Virus record (IMG/VR): IMGVR_UViG_3300010883_022729
Span: 1-33,593 of that record
DNA length: 33,593 nucleotides
Origin: a virus
Strand: one strand, 5' to 3'
Position 1 is the stretch's first letter; each line of letters opens with the position of its first letter. Under the pieces are notes generated by a model that was not told the origin of the DNA, did not search any database, and was given only the letters and a program-made list of their open reading frames with translations. Positions 17,313 through 24,883 of the stretch are shown here, piece after piece. Made by a program: the position numbers and the translations under genes.

Positions 17313-17903
17313 TTACTCTGGGCTTAAGCGTCTTAGATAAGAGTCACCCATTCTTTCTTTTTCTTTAGTTATCGACGGACAATGGCTTCCGGCTCTGTGA
17401 ATTAAATCGTAAAACATCATCATGCACATTACTTCTACTGTATGGAAATATTCACATTTAAAAAACATTTCATCTATTTCTTGTTTTAATATTTGTGATT
17501 TTTGACCGCTAACCATGAAAGTATTAAGTTTTCTTTCATCAGACCAATGTAATGCGCTAATTATATTAGAAGAATTACCAGAACAAGAAAGACCAATTAC
17601 TAGACATTCCTCAGGATTTTCAACATATGTCATTGTTTCAAGCCAACGAACAAAAACTTGATCGAAGCCGTGATCATTTGAATTGGATGTTATAAAGCCT
17701 ACACTATCAAATGAATATACCACTTTGTTCTTAATTAGTCTAGACATGTCTGTTGCCATATGTCCTGCAACAAAATGAAGACCACCATTACCAATTACAA
17801 ATATTTTTTTTGCCTTATTGATTTTATTAACTAGTAACTCATACTCATGTGAGGTAAAAGCTTTTCTACATTTCTCTTCTATACTTTCAAAGTCTATTAT
17901 CAT
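17313..17903 (-). CDS. SIS-domain sugar-phosphate isomerase, GmhA-like
   Basis: This 196-residue SIS protein has VIGNGGLHFVAGHMATDMSR (36-55) in place of the GNGGS...HFAEEL region of phosphoheptose isomerase, and GLSCSGNSSNI (104-114) as the second phosphate loop. GmhA converts sedoheptulose 7-phosphate to D-glycero-D-manno-heptose 7-phosphate, which would feed the heptose kinase and nucleotidyltransferase encoded at 29216-30347. By eye, H48 matches the first GmhA metal/catalytic histidine, the next acid is Asp52 rather than Glu, and the C-terminal Gln/His pair seems to be replaced (HTVEVMCMMMFYD). So it is a diverged isomerase and the substrate is uncertain. AGGAAA precedes the ATG; the gene follows a 77-base gap. 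Confidence 0.75.
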   Translation of the reverse strand: MIIDFESIEEKCRKAFTSHEYELLVNKINKAKKIFVIGNGGLHFVAGHMATDMSRLIKNKVVYSFDSVGFITSNSNDHGFDQVFVRWLETMTYVENPEECLVIGLSCSGNSSNIISALHWSDERKLNTFMVSGQKSQILKQEIDEMFFKCEYFHTVEVMCMMMFYDLIHRAGSHCPSITKEKERMGDSYLRRLSPE

Positions 17904-17963
17904 TTTATATTTCCTATTTTATGATAACTACGCTAATTATTTTAACATGTTTTCACAGGGTTT

Positions 17964-17971
17964 AATTTATA
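17964..17971 (-). promoter_or_regulatory. Possible T4-type late promoter element (TATAAATT)
   Basis: The minus strand reads TATAAATT in the 77-base gap between the cyclase and SIS genes, one base from the T4 late consensus TATAAATA that gp55-type sigma factors recognise. It would give a leader of about 55 bases before the ATG at 17903. A TTGACA lies immediately upstream, but no -10 box is at the right distance. The region is very AT-rich, so a chance match is quite possible. Confidence 0.25.
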
Positions 17972-17980
17972 CATTGTCAA

Positions 17981-19006
17981 TTATTGTGAAAATATTTTAG
18001 CAAATATTAACTTTAGTTCTATTATACTTAAATTCTTTTTAATTGTATTACCTTTTATGTTACTTAATATACAATTAATCGTTTCTGAATCTGTATTTTT
18101 TTTATCTTTTTTTAGTATCTGAATAAATCGATCTTCGTTATACACATTTTTAAATATTTCAACATATCTTTTATTCTTTTTTAGAAATGAATTAATTACA
18201 GCTTCTATTTCTTTTGAATTATTCTCAAATAATGACTTGGTTATTTTGTTTGCAATATCAATACCTATCCCAACTGCGATTCCATGAGGTACCTCAAATC
18301 TAGTTATTGCTTCTATTGCATGGCCAAATGTATGACCATAGTTCATAATATTTCGTAACCCCTTGTCAAACTCATCAATCTCTATTATTTCTTTTTTTAT
18401 CTGCAATGCTAGCTTAATCAAGCTAGTTGGTACTTTATTATTATTAATACAGTCAATGAGAACATTGTAATCTATTCGATGTTTTGAATCTAAAAAAGCA
18501 ACTTTGATTATCTCACCAAGTCCTGATTGAATTTCTTCTTCTTTTAGTGTAGCTAGAAAATTAGTATTTATTTTTATTATTTTTGGAGGGTTAAAATTAC
18601 CAATTATATTTTTAAAATTGCATAAGTTTATAGACGTTTTTCCACCAATACAGCTGTCACATTGTGATAACAAAGTAGTTGGATAAAATACCCAATCTAT
18701 ACCTCTGTATAGAATACTAGATATAAAACCAGCTATATCTTGTGTTACACCACCACCAATTGCACATAAAGTATTTCCTCGCTTAATGCCGGCATTTATA
18801 AGTTTTTCAATATAATAAGCACACTTCAAGTATGACTTATTTTTTTCATTAGCAATAATACAAACTATTCTTTTTTCGTCTATGTGCTTAAAAGATTCAT
18901 AGTAAAGCTTATAAACAGCTTGATCGATTAAATAATAATCGAAATTTAAATCTAAAGCATCAGAAAACTTTACTTGATAATCTCTAATTGATGATTTTAT
19001 TTTCAT
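17981..19006 (-). CDS. 3-dehydroquinate-synthase-family sugar-phosphate cyclase
   Basis: This 341-residue protein has the full cyclase pattern: GGGVTQDIAGF (84-94) binds NAD, YPTTLLSQCDSCIGGKT (108-124) and NIIGNFNPP follow, and the metal ligands are Glu165 (GLGEIIK), His225 (NYGHTFGHAIE) and His241 (VPHGIAVGIG). Family members turn DAHP into dehydroquinate, or cyclise sedoheptulose 7-phosphate (valiolone synthases), or glucose 6-phosphate (deoxy-scyllo-inosose synthase). Position between an aminotransferase (23-base overlap) and a SIS enzyme that may share sedoheptulose 7-phosphate argues against a housekeeping shikimate role and for a cyclitol or unusual sugar. The active site looks intact. 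Which ketose phosphate it uses cannot be decided by eye. Confidence 0.85.
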   Translation of the reverse strand: MKIKSSIRDYQVKFSDALDLNFDYYLIDQAVYKLYYESFKHIDEKRIVCIIANEKNKSYLKCAYYIEKLINAGIKRGNTLCAIGGGVTQDIAGFISSILYRGIDWVFYPTTLLSQCDSCIGGKTSINLCNFKNIIGNFNPPKIIKINTNFLATLKEEEIQSGLGEIIKVAFLDSKHRIDYNVLIDCINNNKVPTSLIKLALQIKKEIIEIDEFDKGLRNIMNYGHTFGHAIEAITRFEVPHGIAVGIGIDIANKITKSLFENNSKEIEAVINSFLKKNKRYVEIFKNVYNEDRFIQILKKDKKNTDSETINCILSNIKGNTIKKNLSIIELKLIFAKIFSQ

Positions 19007-20138
19007 TATTTGTTATCTCAATGAAGTTGTTTATAACTGAAATTATATAATCAATTTCTTTCTTTTTTAAACCATTGTACATCGGTAAGCATACATTATG
19101 ATCTTTCATATAGTAAGAATTGTCCAGCACATCGCCTGTTATGCATCCCATTCGCTTGCTTATATCCTGCTTATCACAAGTATAAGAATATGCTGGTGGC
19201 GGGAGCTCTATTCCCATTTTTGATGTGAATAATGTCAAATCATTTCGAACTTTTAAGTTTTTAGTTAATAGAAAATATTTATAGTAACCTGAATTCGTAT
19301 TTTTGGGAATAACAAACTGTCGTATATCATCACTGAATATTATACGTTTATCGTAGTTATTTGCAATCAATGTCCTTTCGTTTATTATCATGTCAGCATT
19401 TTTTGTATGTAACAAAGCAAGTACTGCTGTTATCTCTGACATCTTTGAATTGTTACCTATTTCAAAAGATTCGTAATTGTTTATAGTCCTATCCAAGCCT
19501 ATTGATCTTATTTTTTTGATTTTATTAGCTAGTTCATTAGAAGCTGTTGTTATAACACCACCCTCTCCTGACGTCAATACTTTTGAGTGGTGGAAAGAAA
19601 AACACGCGGCATGACCAAAGTTACCTGCATATAAGTTTTTGTATTTTGCGCCATGCGCACATGCTGCATCTTCTATTAAAAACAAACTATTCTTATCACA
19701 ATATGCTCTAATATCTTCAATTTCATTTGTAATGATACCACCTACATGAACAATCATAATTGCTTTTGTATTTGGTTGTATTGCTTTTTTTATACTTTCA
19801 AGAGTTAAAGATAATGTTGTCTTTGATATATCTGCATATACTGGTGTTGCCATACAATTATATATCGACATAACAGAAGCTATAAATGTGTATGATGGAA
19901 CAATCACGCTGCAGTCTTTTACATCAATTGCTCTAAGTATGCATTCTAATCCTGCTGTACAACTACTGACTGCAATAGAATTTTTAGAATTGTTAAACTC
20001 ACACCAAAGATTTTCAAATTTACTAACATTTGGACCGCCATCAGTTAAATACCCTAACTTTAATGACTTTTCAATTTCATCTTTTACAAAGCGGATGTCG
20101 TTTTTGCTATATACTAGCTTATATTTTTTAATTTTCAT
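18984..20138 (-). CDS. DegT/DnrJ/EryC1-type PLP sugar aminotransferase
   Basis: The product has 384 residues from ATG 20138, chosen because GGATT lies upstream and the longer start at 20189 would run 47 bases into the previous gene. It has the fold-type I layout: VIVPSYTFIASVMSIYN (78-94), IEDAACAHGAKY (155-166) with Asp157 for the PLP nitrogen, and SFHHSKVLTSGEGG (181-194) with Lys186 as the Schiff-base lysine. These enzymes place an amino group on a keto sugar or ketocyclitol using glutamate or glutamine. Its partners are the upstream CMP-sugar synthetase-like gene and the downstream cyclase, with which it overlaps. Intact and of normal length. Confidence 0.9.
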   Translation of the reverse strand: MKIKKYKLVYSKNDIRFVKDEIEKSLKLGYLTDGGPNVSKFENLWCEFNNSKNSIAVSSCTAGLECILRAIDVKDCSVIVPSYTFIASVMSIYNCMATPVYADISKTTLSLTLESIKKAIQPNTKAIMIVHVGGIITNEIEDIRAYCDKNSLFLIEDAACAHGAKYKNLYAGNFGHAACFSFHHSKVLTSGEGGVITTASNELANKIKKIRSIGLDRTINNYESFEIGNNSKMSEITAVLALLHTKNADMIINERTLIANNYDKRIIFSDDIRQFVIPKNTNSGYYKYFLLTKNLKVRNDLTLFTSKMGIELPPPAYSYTCDKQDISKRMGCITGDVLDNSYYMKDHNVCLPMYNGLKKKEIDYIISVINNFIEITNNENKIIN

Positions 20139-20142
20139 AAAA

Positions 20143-20793
20143 TTATAATCCAATGTTAGCAACAATAGACTGTGCATATAAAAAATCACTATTATTATCG
20201 ATATCTACGCATTCTAGCTCCGGGACACTAAATGTAATAAAGTCTTTTGTAATTCTAGAACTTTCATTTTTAAATGCGCCACAGTTAAATACATAAAATC
20301 CTGCTTCTCTCATTAGTGGGTTCATATATTGAGTACCTACTAACTTATCTTTGAAATGATTGACCGGTTTGTCGTTAATCCAGAATCTATCATAAACCGG
20401 GTATAACCCAAAGCAAGATGTTTTACCCTTACTATTGTTTAAAATGTCAAAAGATTTTAAAATTGTGTCTTTTTTTAAAAAAGGAGTTGTAACAAAAAAC
20501 TGTCCAATGATATCATCATCATCACAGATAAGCTTATCTAGTGCATGATTAATCAAATCATTTCCTGAAGTTTCTGGTGAGTTTAGCATTACGGGTCTTT
20601 CAATTGTATTAAATCCATTCTTTGCAGCTATTTCTAGTATTTTTTCATCTGAGCTATCTATAAAAACTTCAATATTGCATTGTTTGACTGTATTAAAAAT
20701 ATACTGAAACAACGGCTTTTCGCCTAACATCATTGTGTTCTTGCCGGGTAGCCTTTGATTGTTTGTTTTTATAGGTATAATGATTTTATTCAT
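20143..20793 (-). CDS. CMP-sugar synthetase-like nucleotidyltransferase (NeuA/KdsB type)
   Basis: This 216-residue protein opens with IPIKTNNQRLPGKN (6-19), the CTP-binding loop of acylneuraminate and Kdo cytidylyltransferases, followed by LGEKPLFQYIFN, FIDSSDEKIL and QFFVTTPFLKKDTI. The usual IPARxxSxRLPxKN has Thr-Asn-Asn in place of Gly-Ser-Lys, still with the Arg and Lys. Such enzymes make CMP-activated nonulosonic acids or 3-deoxy-octulosonic acids; some relatives use other NTPs. ATGA overlaps the stop of the upstream gene, and the aminotransferase follows within 5 bases, so the two are coupled. Substrate not determined. Confidence 0.8.
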   Translation of the reverse strand: MNKIIIPIKTNNQRLPGKNTMMLGEKPLFQYIFNTVKQCNIEVFIDSSDEKILEIAAKNGFNTIERPVMLNSPETSGNDLINHALDKLICDDDDIIGQFFVTTPFLKKDTILKSFDILNNSKGKTSCFGLYPVYDRFWINDKPVNHFKDKLVGTQYMNPLMREAGFYVFNCGAFKNESSRITKDFITFSVPELECVDIDNNSDFLYAQSIVANIGL

Positions 20794-21839
20794 AGCGAGT
20801 CTGTATAGTTTAAAATTTTCTTAGAAGTGTTTATCTTGTCATTATAAACAAAATCGTTTGATTTTTCAATTTTATTTTTCAATAATTCCCAACCATCTTC
20901 TCTTTCCATGTCGATAATATTTTCAGAGTAATCTTTTGCAAAATAATTATCTATTTTATGCTTTCTTACACCATTAGTTGTAAGTATGATACAGTTTGTA
21001 TTCATATGCATAATATCGAAAAATGCAAAACTATCATTTATTACTATGCAACAGTCTGAAACATATGCATGTTCACATAGACTTGACGGAAATCTCAAGT
21101 CTTTTTCTATTATTACATCAGGTTTGTTCTTCATCAATGATAGTGGACTGCACCAGTTTTCTACTGGATAACCTTTTTCTCTTTTTTTCCAAATTATTTC
21201 AAAATCATTATCATGTAAAAACTGGACTAGTTTATCACAAAATTTAGCAATAGCACGTGATGATGAAATATTTTTTTTGTCCATCCTTAAATAAGTTTCA
21301 GGTATAAAACATTTCTTTTTTTTACCTTTTGTCTTTGTAGCATACTTTAAGTGATCTAGTCTTACATTGCCCAAATAAGCATTTGGATAGCTATGATAAC
21401 CATATTTTATGTCTTCTTTCTGTTTTAATATAGAAACAGTGGGTGTTACTTTTGGATTAGTTAAATGTTTAACCTCGTCCCACCAAGCAAAATGTATAAC
21501 TTTTACAGTGCTTTCAATAAAAGGAAACCAAGTTGGGTATTTTGGTTTAATTTCTTGAATAAAGATTGTTGACGGATTATTGTTATCATAGTCTTTTAAA
21601 TATAAATCATTATCTTCTTTTTTATAAAAATCAATATTAGGAATCATGCAATTTAACTCTTTGCATTTGTTTATAAAAAAGTTTATTATTTCTTCTTTTG
21701 TATAGTGATACAATTGGCGCTTTTTGTAGAAACAGTCAAAAAAACAAACCCAGCATTTTCTATTTTGCTTTAAAGCTTCGAATAAAACAGGCAACATATC
21801 TTGAAAATTTGCTGTGCCAAATATGTAAAAACCTGTCAT
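20790..21839 (-). CDS. Putative GT-B-type glycosyl- or glycerophosphotransferase
   Basis: The product has 349 residues. The N-terminus reads GFYIFGTANFQDMLPVLFEA, a Rossmann-like start with a following helix. The second half ends in SSLCEHAYVSDCCIVINDSF followed by AFFDIMHMNTNCIIL, which resembles the nucleotide-binding half of CDP-glycerol glycerophosphotransferases and related GT-B enzymes (a '..aD..I.D.S...e....' pattern). No signal peptide or membrane segment. AAAGGG precedes the ATG, after a 73-base gap. It overlaps the CMP-transferase gene by 4 bases. That coupling makes it a candidate to use the CMP-activated product. The family call is weak. Confidence 0.55.
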   Translation of the reverse strand: MTGFYIFGTANFQDMLPVLFEALKQNRKCWVCFFDCFYKKRQLYHYTKEEIINFFINKCKELNCMIPNIDFYKKEDNDLYLKDYDNNNPSTIFIQEIKPKYPTWFPFIESTVKVIHFAWWDEVKHLTNPKVTPTVSILKQKEDIKYGYHSYPNAYLGNVRLDHLKYATKTKGKKKKCFIPETYLRMDKKNISSSRAIAKFCDKLVQFLHDNDFEIIWKKREKGYPVENWCSPLSLMKNKPDVIIEKDLRFPSSLCEHAYVSDCCIVINDSFAFFDIMHMNTNCIILTTNGVRKHKIDNYFAKDYSENIIDMEREDGWELLKNKIEKSNDFVYNDKINTSKKILNYTDSL

Positions 21840-21912
21840 TTTATTTATCCCTTTATACTAATAAAGTATGGTGTAGCTTATAATACTTTTGATAATAGCT
21901 TTTATTATTTTG

Positions 21913-22575
21913 TTATTTATCATTCACTATTAACTCTATAACTCCCATTAAAGATTCTACATTGTTAATTTGTTTTTTACACTTAATATTTAAACACTGC
22001 GTTAAGTAATCATGATAAAATAAATTTAAATCTCTTCTTGCTGTTTCTAAAGGTTTCCATTTTGCATTTAAATCAAACTTTTCAAACCATTGTGTTTTGC
22101 CATCAAAAACAAAGCTAAAACTACCATAGCTTTCTAAATCAATTAAGTTTAGTTTACCTTTGTATAGTATGACATTTGAAGATGCAAAATCTAAATAAAG
22201 ACCTTTACTAGCTATAGACTTTTCCAATAGTGACAAAAAAAATTCTTTTCTGTGTTGACGTGTTGTATTTTCAACTACTGTCGACCAATCTCTGTGATTG
22301 TTGTTTTTACATAAACTTTTACCTTCATTCATGATATAGCCTCTTTGTCCGGTATCATCATGAATTAACGATACAAAAGATTCTGTATTGCTTTTATCAT
22401 AAAACTCTTTGTCAAATCCAGCTTTTGTAATATCACCTTGCGACCAATTAGAAACCCATAATTTATAAAACTTTCCATCGTAATAAAAAACAGATCTTTC
22501 TCTTTTTTTCTTTACAACTGTTGATTTAGAAATTATGTGATTAATATCTTTCAAGTGGACTGTTTTATATTTCAT
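21913..22575 (-). CDS. Kinase-fold protein (LPS-kinase or aminoglycoside-phosphotransferase-like)
   Basis: The product has 220 residues from ATG 22575 (GTGAG just upstream; a GTG at 22587 is also in frame). FYKLW near residue 38 could supply the ATP-holding lysine. GLYLDFASSNVIL (125-137) matches the catalytic loop HxDxxxxN with Asp129 and Asn134, though the His position is Tyr, and LIDLESY (144-150) gives Asp146 in place of the DFG aspartate. The spacing is right for small kinases such as WaaP/RfaP-type LPS kinases. Surrounded by glycosyltransferases, it probably phosphorylates a sugar or lipid-linked glycan. A protein target is possible. Shorter than most kinases. Confidence 0.6.
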   Translation of the reverse strand: MKYKTVHLKDINHIISKSTVVKKKRERSVFYYDGKFYKLWVSNWSQGDITKAGFDKEFYDKSNTESFVSLIHDDTGQRGYIMNEGKSLCKNNNHRDWSTVVENTTRQHRKEFFLSLLEKSIASKGLYLDFASSNVILYKGKLNLIDLESYGSFSFVFDGKTQWFEKFDLNAKWKPLETARRDLNLFYHDYLTQCLNIKCKKQINNVESLMGVIELIVNDK

Positions 22576-22589
22576 TGTCAAACTCACTT

Positions 22590-23501
22590 TTATCTATCTA
22601 AGATGTTTTGATAAACATTTAAGTAACTATAAATACATTGTTCCCAAGAAACTATGTTTGAATTATTATTTTTAAAAGATTTACTAAGTAATATTTTTTC
22701 TAATTGAGCCCAGTTGTCAAAAACATGTTCATCACCCACTAATCCAACACTCGCGCCCCCTTTTGAAATTGCGTATGTAGGAATATTGCAAGATAAGCTT
22801 TCTAAGATGTGGTTTGGACAATTTTCATACTCGCTAGCGCTAACATAAACATTGTATTTTGAGAGCTCCATACCTATTGCTATTCCATGCAAAGGTTTGA
22901 CCACCCTGGTATTCTTAAAAGTCCCTCTTTCTCTACCGATATAAGTAAAAGTGTAATCATCGTTATCTTTAACAAAGTTGTCAATTTTTTCATATACATC
23001 AAAACCCTTGCCCTTGTTGTTTGACCAATGATGGGTAACAATATTAATCTTTTTATTTTTAATTTTCGTTCTGGGCTGAAATATTTCTTTGTCAACTCCA
23101 TTAAATATTACGAAGTTATTTTTGCAATGCCATCCTTCGTTTATGAAAAAATTTTTCGTCCAGTCACTTACAAAAACTGTTGCATCTGAATATCTACTAA
23201 ACGCTTTGTATGCATCTACCCTCCAAGCTGCTGAATCGTACCGTCCTAGATCCATATCATTTACCCTATGTATTAATTTAACGTTAGGGTTTATTTTTTG
23301 TTTATACTCAATTGCGACATTAGCGTCTATTCCTAATTGATCGCCGTGCAAATCTTGTAAATGGATTATATCAATGTCTTTTTCTATTTTATTTGTTATT
23401 GTATGACCATTTTTTATAGCAAAATTTTTCATTGCTTTAATAAACTTATTTCCGCCGCCCCACGGTCCGTCAACTATTTTTCTATTTATCAATATTTTCA
23501 T
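22590..23501 (-). CDS. Glycosyltransferase, GT4-like
   Basis: The 303-residue protein has an N-terminal Rossmann start with a glycine loop, INRKIVDGPWGGGNKFIKAM, a middle helix FVSDWTKNFFINEGWH, a domain-two start NIVTHHWSNNKGKGFDVYEK, and the donor motif SASEYENCPNHILESLSC, the E-x7-E pair of GT4 enzymes. It is shorter than a typical GT4 (360-400) but complete in both halves. AAGGA precedes the ATG. It lies 1 base after the GT-A-like gene and just before the kinase-fold gene. The N-terminal GGGN loop also occurs in the frameshifted gene at 27561-28564, so the two may be relatives. Confidence 0.85.
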   Translation of the reverse strand: MKILINRKIVDGPWGGGNKFIKAMKNFAIKNGHTITNKIEKDIDIIHLQDLHGDQLGIDANVAIEYKQKINPNVKLIHRVNDMDLGRYDSAAWRVDAYKAFSRYSDATVFVSDWTKNFFINEGWHCKNNFVIFNGVDKEIFQPRTKIKNKKINIVTHHWSNNKGKGFDVYEKIDNFVKDNDDYTFTYIGRERGTFKNTRVVKPLHGIAIGMELSKYNVYVSASEYENCPNHILESLSCNIPTYAISKGGASVGLVGDEHVFDNWAQLEKILLSKSFKNNNSNIVSWEQCIYSYLNVYQNILDR

Positions 23502-23502
23502 T

Positions 23503-24270
23503 TTATTCCTTGTACTGCTTATTAAGCATTTGATAAACTTTGTGATACTTTTGATAATATGATTCTAGTGTATCTTTGTCATAATTAATATTTGAAAAGT
23601 TTTTATCGAGAAAGGAAAAGTCTTTATGATCCATGCTTTCTTTTTTTCCTTCTCCTTGTTTCATTAATTTCATAGCGTGATCTATTGATTGCTTATATTC
23701 AGATAAAGTATTTAAATGATCTAAGCTGTAATATCCCAAGTGACCCCTAGAATGTCTATTTAAAAAAGAATTACAAACTTTGCTAGGGTACTGTTCATAT
23801 TCGTGCAAATTCGTCAGTATTTTATATGTTTTTTCCTTTATCAAATCTTGCTTAACTAATGTATTAATGAAAAAGTTTTCAGGTTTTTGTACATTAGGCA
23901 TTAAATCATTATCTTTATTTAATATTTCAAAAACTTTTCTAGAAAAAATATGAGGTGTTGCACCTCTAAATCTATTCATGAAATATTCATGACCGTCGCC
24001 TTCAACACAATCTACTTTTTCAATATAGTATTGCTCTAAAACATCTAATAGACCTGAAAAAACTAGTCTATCAGCGTCTGATCTTATAAATGTTTTAAAT
24101 TTACTATCAACAGCTAGTTTTGCGCAATATTTAAATTTTTCTGCAAAACCTGTATTATCATCTAATGTTATTATGTTTTTAAACCCAAGCTTTTTAAAAC
24201 AATACTCACTCAGCAAGATTGTTCTTTCGCCTGAGGCAAAATTAAAAACTAAAATTTCTTCAAAATTCAT
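23503..24270 (-). CDS. Putative GT-A-fold glycosyltransferase
   Basis: The product has 255 residues. The chain begins EEILVFNFASGERTILLSEY, then KNIITLDDN, and has FIRSDADRLVFSG at about residues 61-73: an acidic DAD following a helix, the position of the metal-binding DxD motif in GT-A enzymes. RFRGATPHIFSRKVFE follows, typical of the acceptor-side strand. The C-terminus is helical and lysine-rich. No membrane segment. GAGAAG lies before the ATG, and it abuts the WbqC-family gene directly (stop and start adjacent). Its neighbours on both sides act on sugars, which supports the call. Family number not assigned. Confidence 0.6.
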   Translation of the reverse strand: MNFEEILVFNFASGERTILLSEYCFKKLGFKNIITLDDNTGFAEKFKYCAKLAVDSKFKTFIRSDADRLVFSGLLDVLEQYYIEKVDCVEGDGHEYFMNRFRGATPHIFSRKVFEILNKDNDLMPNVQKPENFFINTLVKQDLIKEKTYKILTNLHEYEQYPSKVCNSFLNRHSRGHLGYYSLDHLNTLSEYKQSIDHAMKLMKQGEGKKESMDHKDFSFLDKNFSNINYDKDTLESYYQKYHKVYQMLNKQYKE

Positions 24271-24867
24271 TTAGTACTTCTCGCTCAAATATTCCAATAT
24301 TGGTTTTTTAATCATATCTGATTCTTTTTGATAAACAATATTTATATTTTCTTCTTTAAATTTACTTTCATCTAAGTATTTTTTTCCGCCTATACCAGAA
24401 AGATATTGATTACATCCTTCAACTTTAGAACATATATCTATCAATCTATTGTCACCTTTAAGAAAAGTTTTTTCATCTATCATAAATGATGTTTCTATAT
24501 TTAAAAAATTTTTTATTTTTTTGATAATCTTTATGTTTGTATTGCACAAGCTTGCTGAAAAACAGTTATCAAATTCACTAAGTAGATCGTGACTTATTTT
24601 TTCGTTTCTCTTTAAATTTGTTTTTATTTTTTTCCAATTTTCAATTGGGTTGATGTAACATTTTTCATTTATTGGGATTAAGCCTCTTTTTGAACTCATT
24701 GTATACCATTTTTTATTAATATCAAATCTATTTTGGTATCCATTTTTTTCAAATTGACAATGAGTTAAAAAAACAAAAACATTAGCAGCTTCAATTTTTT
24801 GAAAAAACGGATACCATGGGAAAAACGTAGGCTGATGTATTGTCACTATACTATTTTTTTGATTCAA
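24271..24867 (-). CDS. WbqC-family protein
   Basis: The product has 198 residues from TTG 24867, preceded by GGAG at the right distance; a longer ATG start at 24936 would overlap the deacetylase gene by 53 bases. The family signature is clear: VTIHQPTFFPWYPFFQKI, then FVFLTHCQFEKNGYQNRF, and the later YLSGIGGKKYLDES. WbqC-like proteins occur in O-antigen and other surface-glycan gene sets. Their chemistry is not well established; proposals involve attaching or transferring amino or acyl groups on sugars. Here it follows the PIG-L deacetylase, which would expose an amine, so a role in re-decorating that amine is a reasonable guess. Confidence 0.75.
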   Translation of the reverse strand: MNQKNSIVTIHQPTFFPWYPFFQKIEAANVFVFLTHCQFEKNGYQNRFDINKKWYTMSSKRGLIPINEKCYINPIENWKKIKTNLKRNEKISHDLLSEFDNCFSASLCNTNIKIIKKIKNFLNIETSFMIDEKTFLKGDNRLIDICSKVEGCNQYLSGIGGKKYLDESKFKEENINIVYQKESDMIKKPILEYLSEKY

Positions 24868-24883
24868 TATTATGCTCCAGTAT

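Noticed and set aside
17975-17980. TTGACA box as a sigma70 -35 before the SIS gene
   Set aside because: At 16-18 bases downstream there is TGTGAA-type sequence, not a -10 box; only the overlapping late-type TATAAATT was kept, at low confidence.
17981-19006. Reading the cyclase as KdnB-type iron-dependent alcohol dehydrogenase
   Set aside because: The GGGVTQDIAGF, GGKTSIN and GHTFGHAIE segments are those of the dehydroquinate synthase family itself, so the Shewanella Kdo8N comparison is only an analogy of gene order.
21875-21900. Imperfect hairpin between the glycosyltransferase-like and kinase-fold genes
   Set aside because: The stem is short, AT-only apart from AGCT ends, and has mismatches. 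On the transcribed strand no run of U follows, so it does not look like a terminator.
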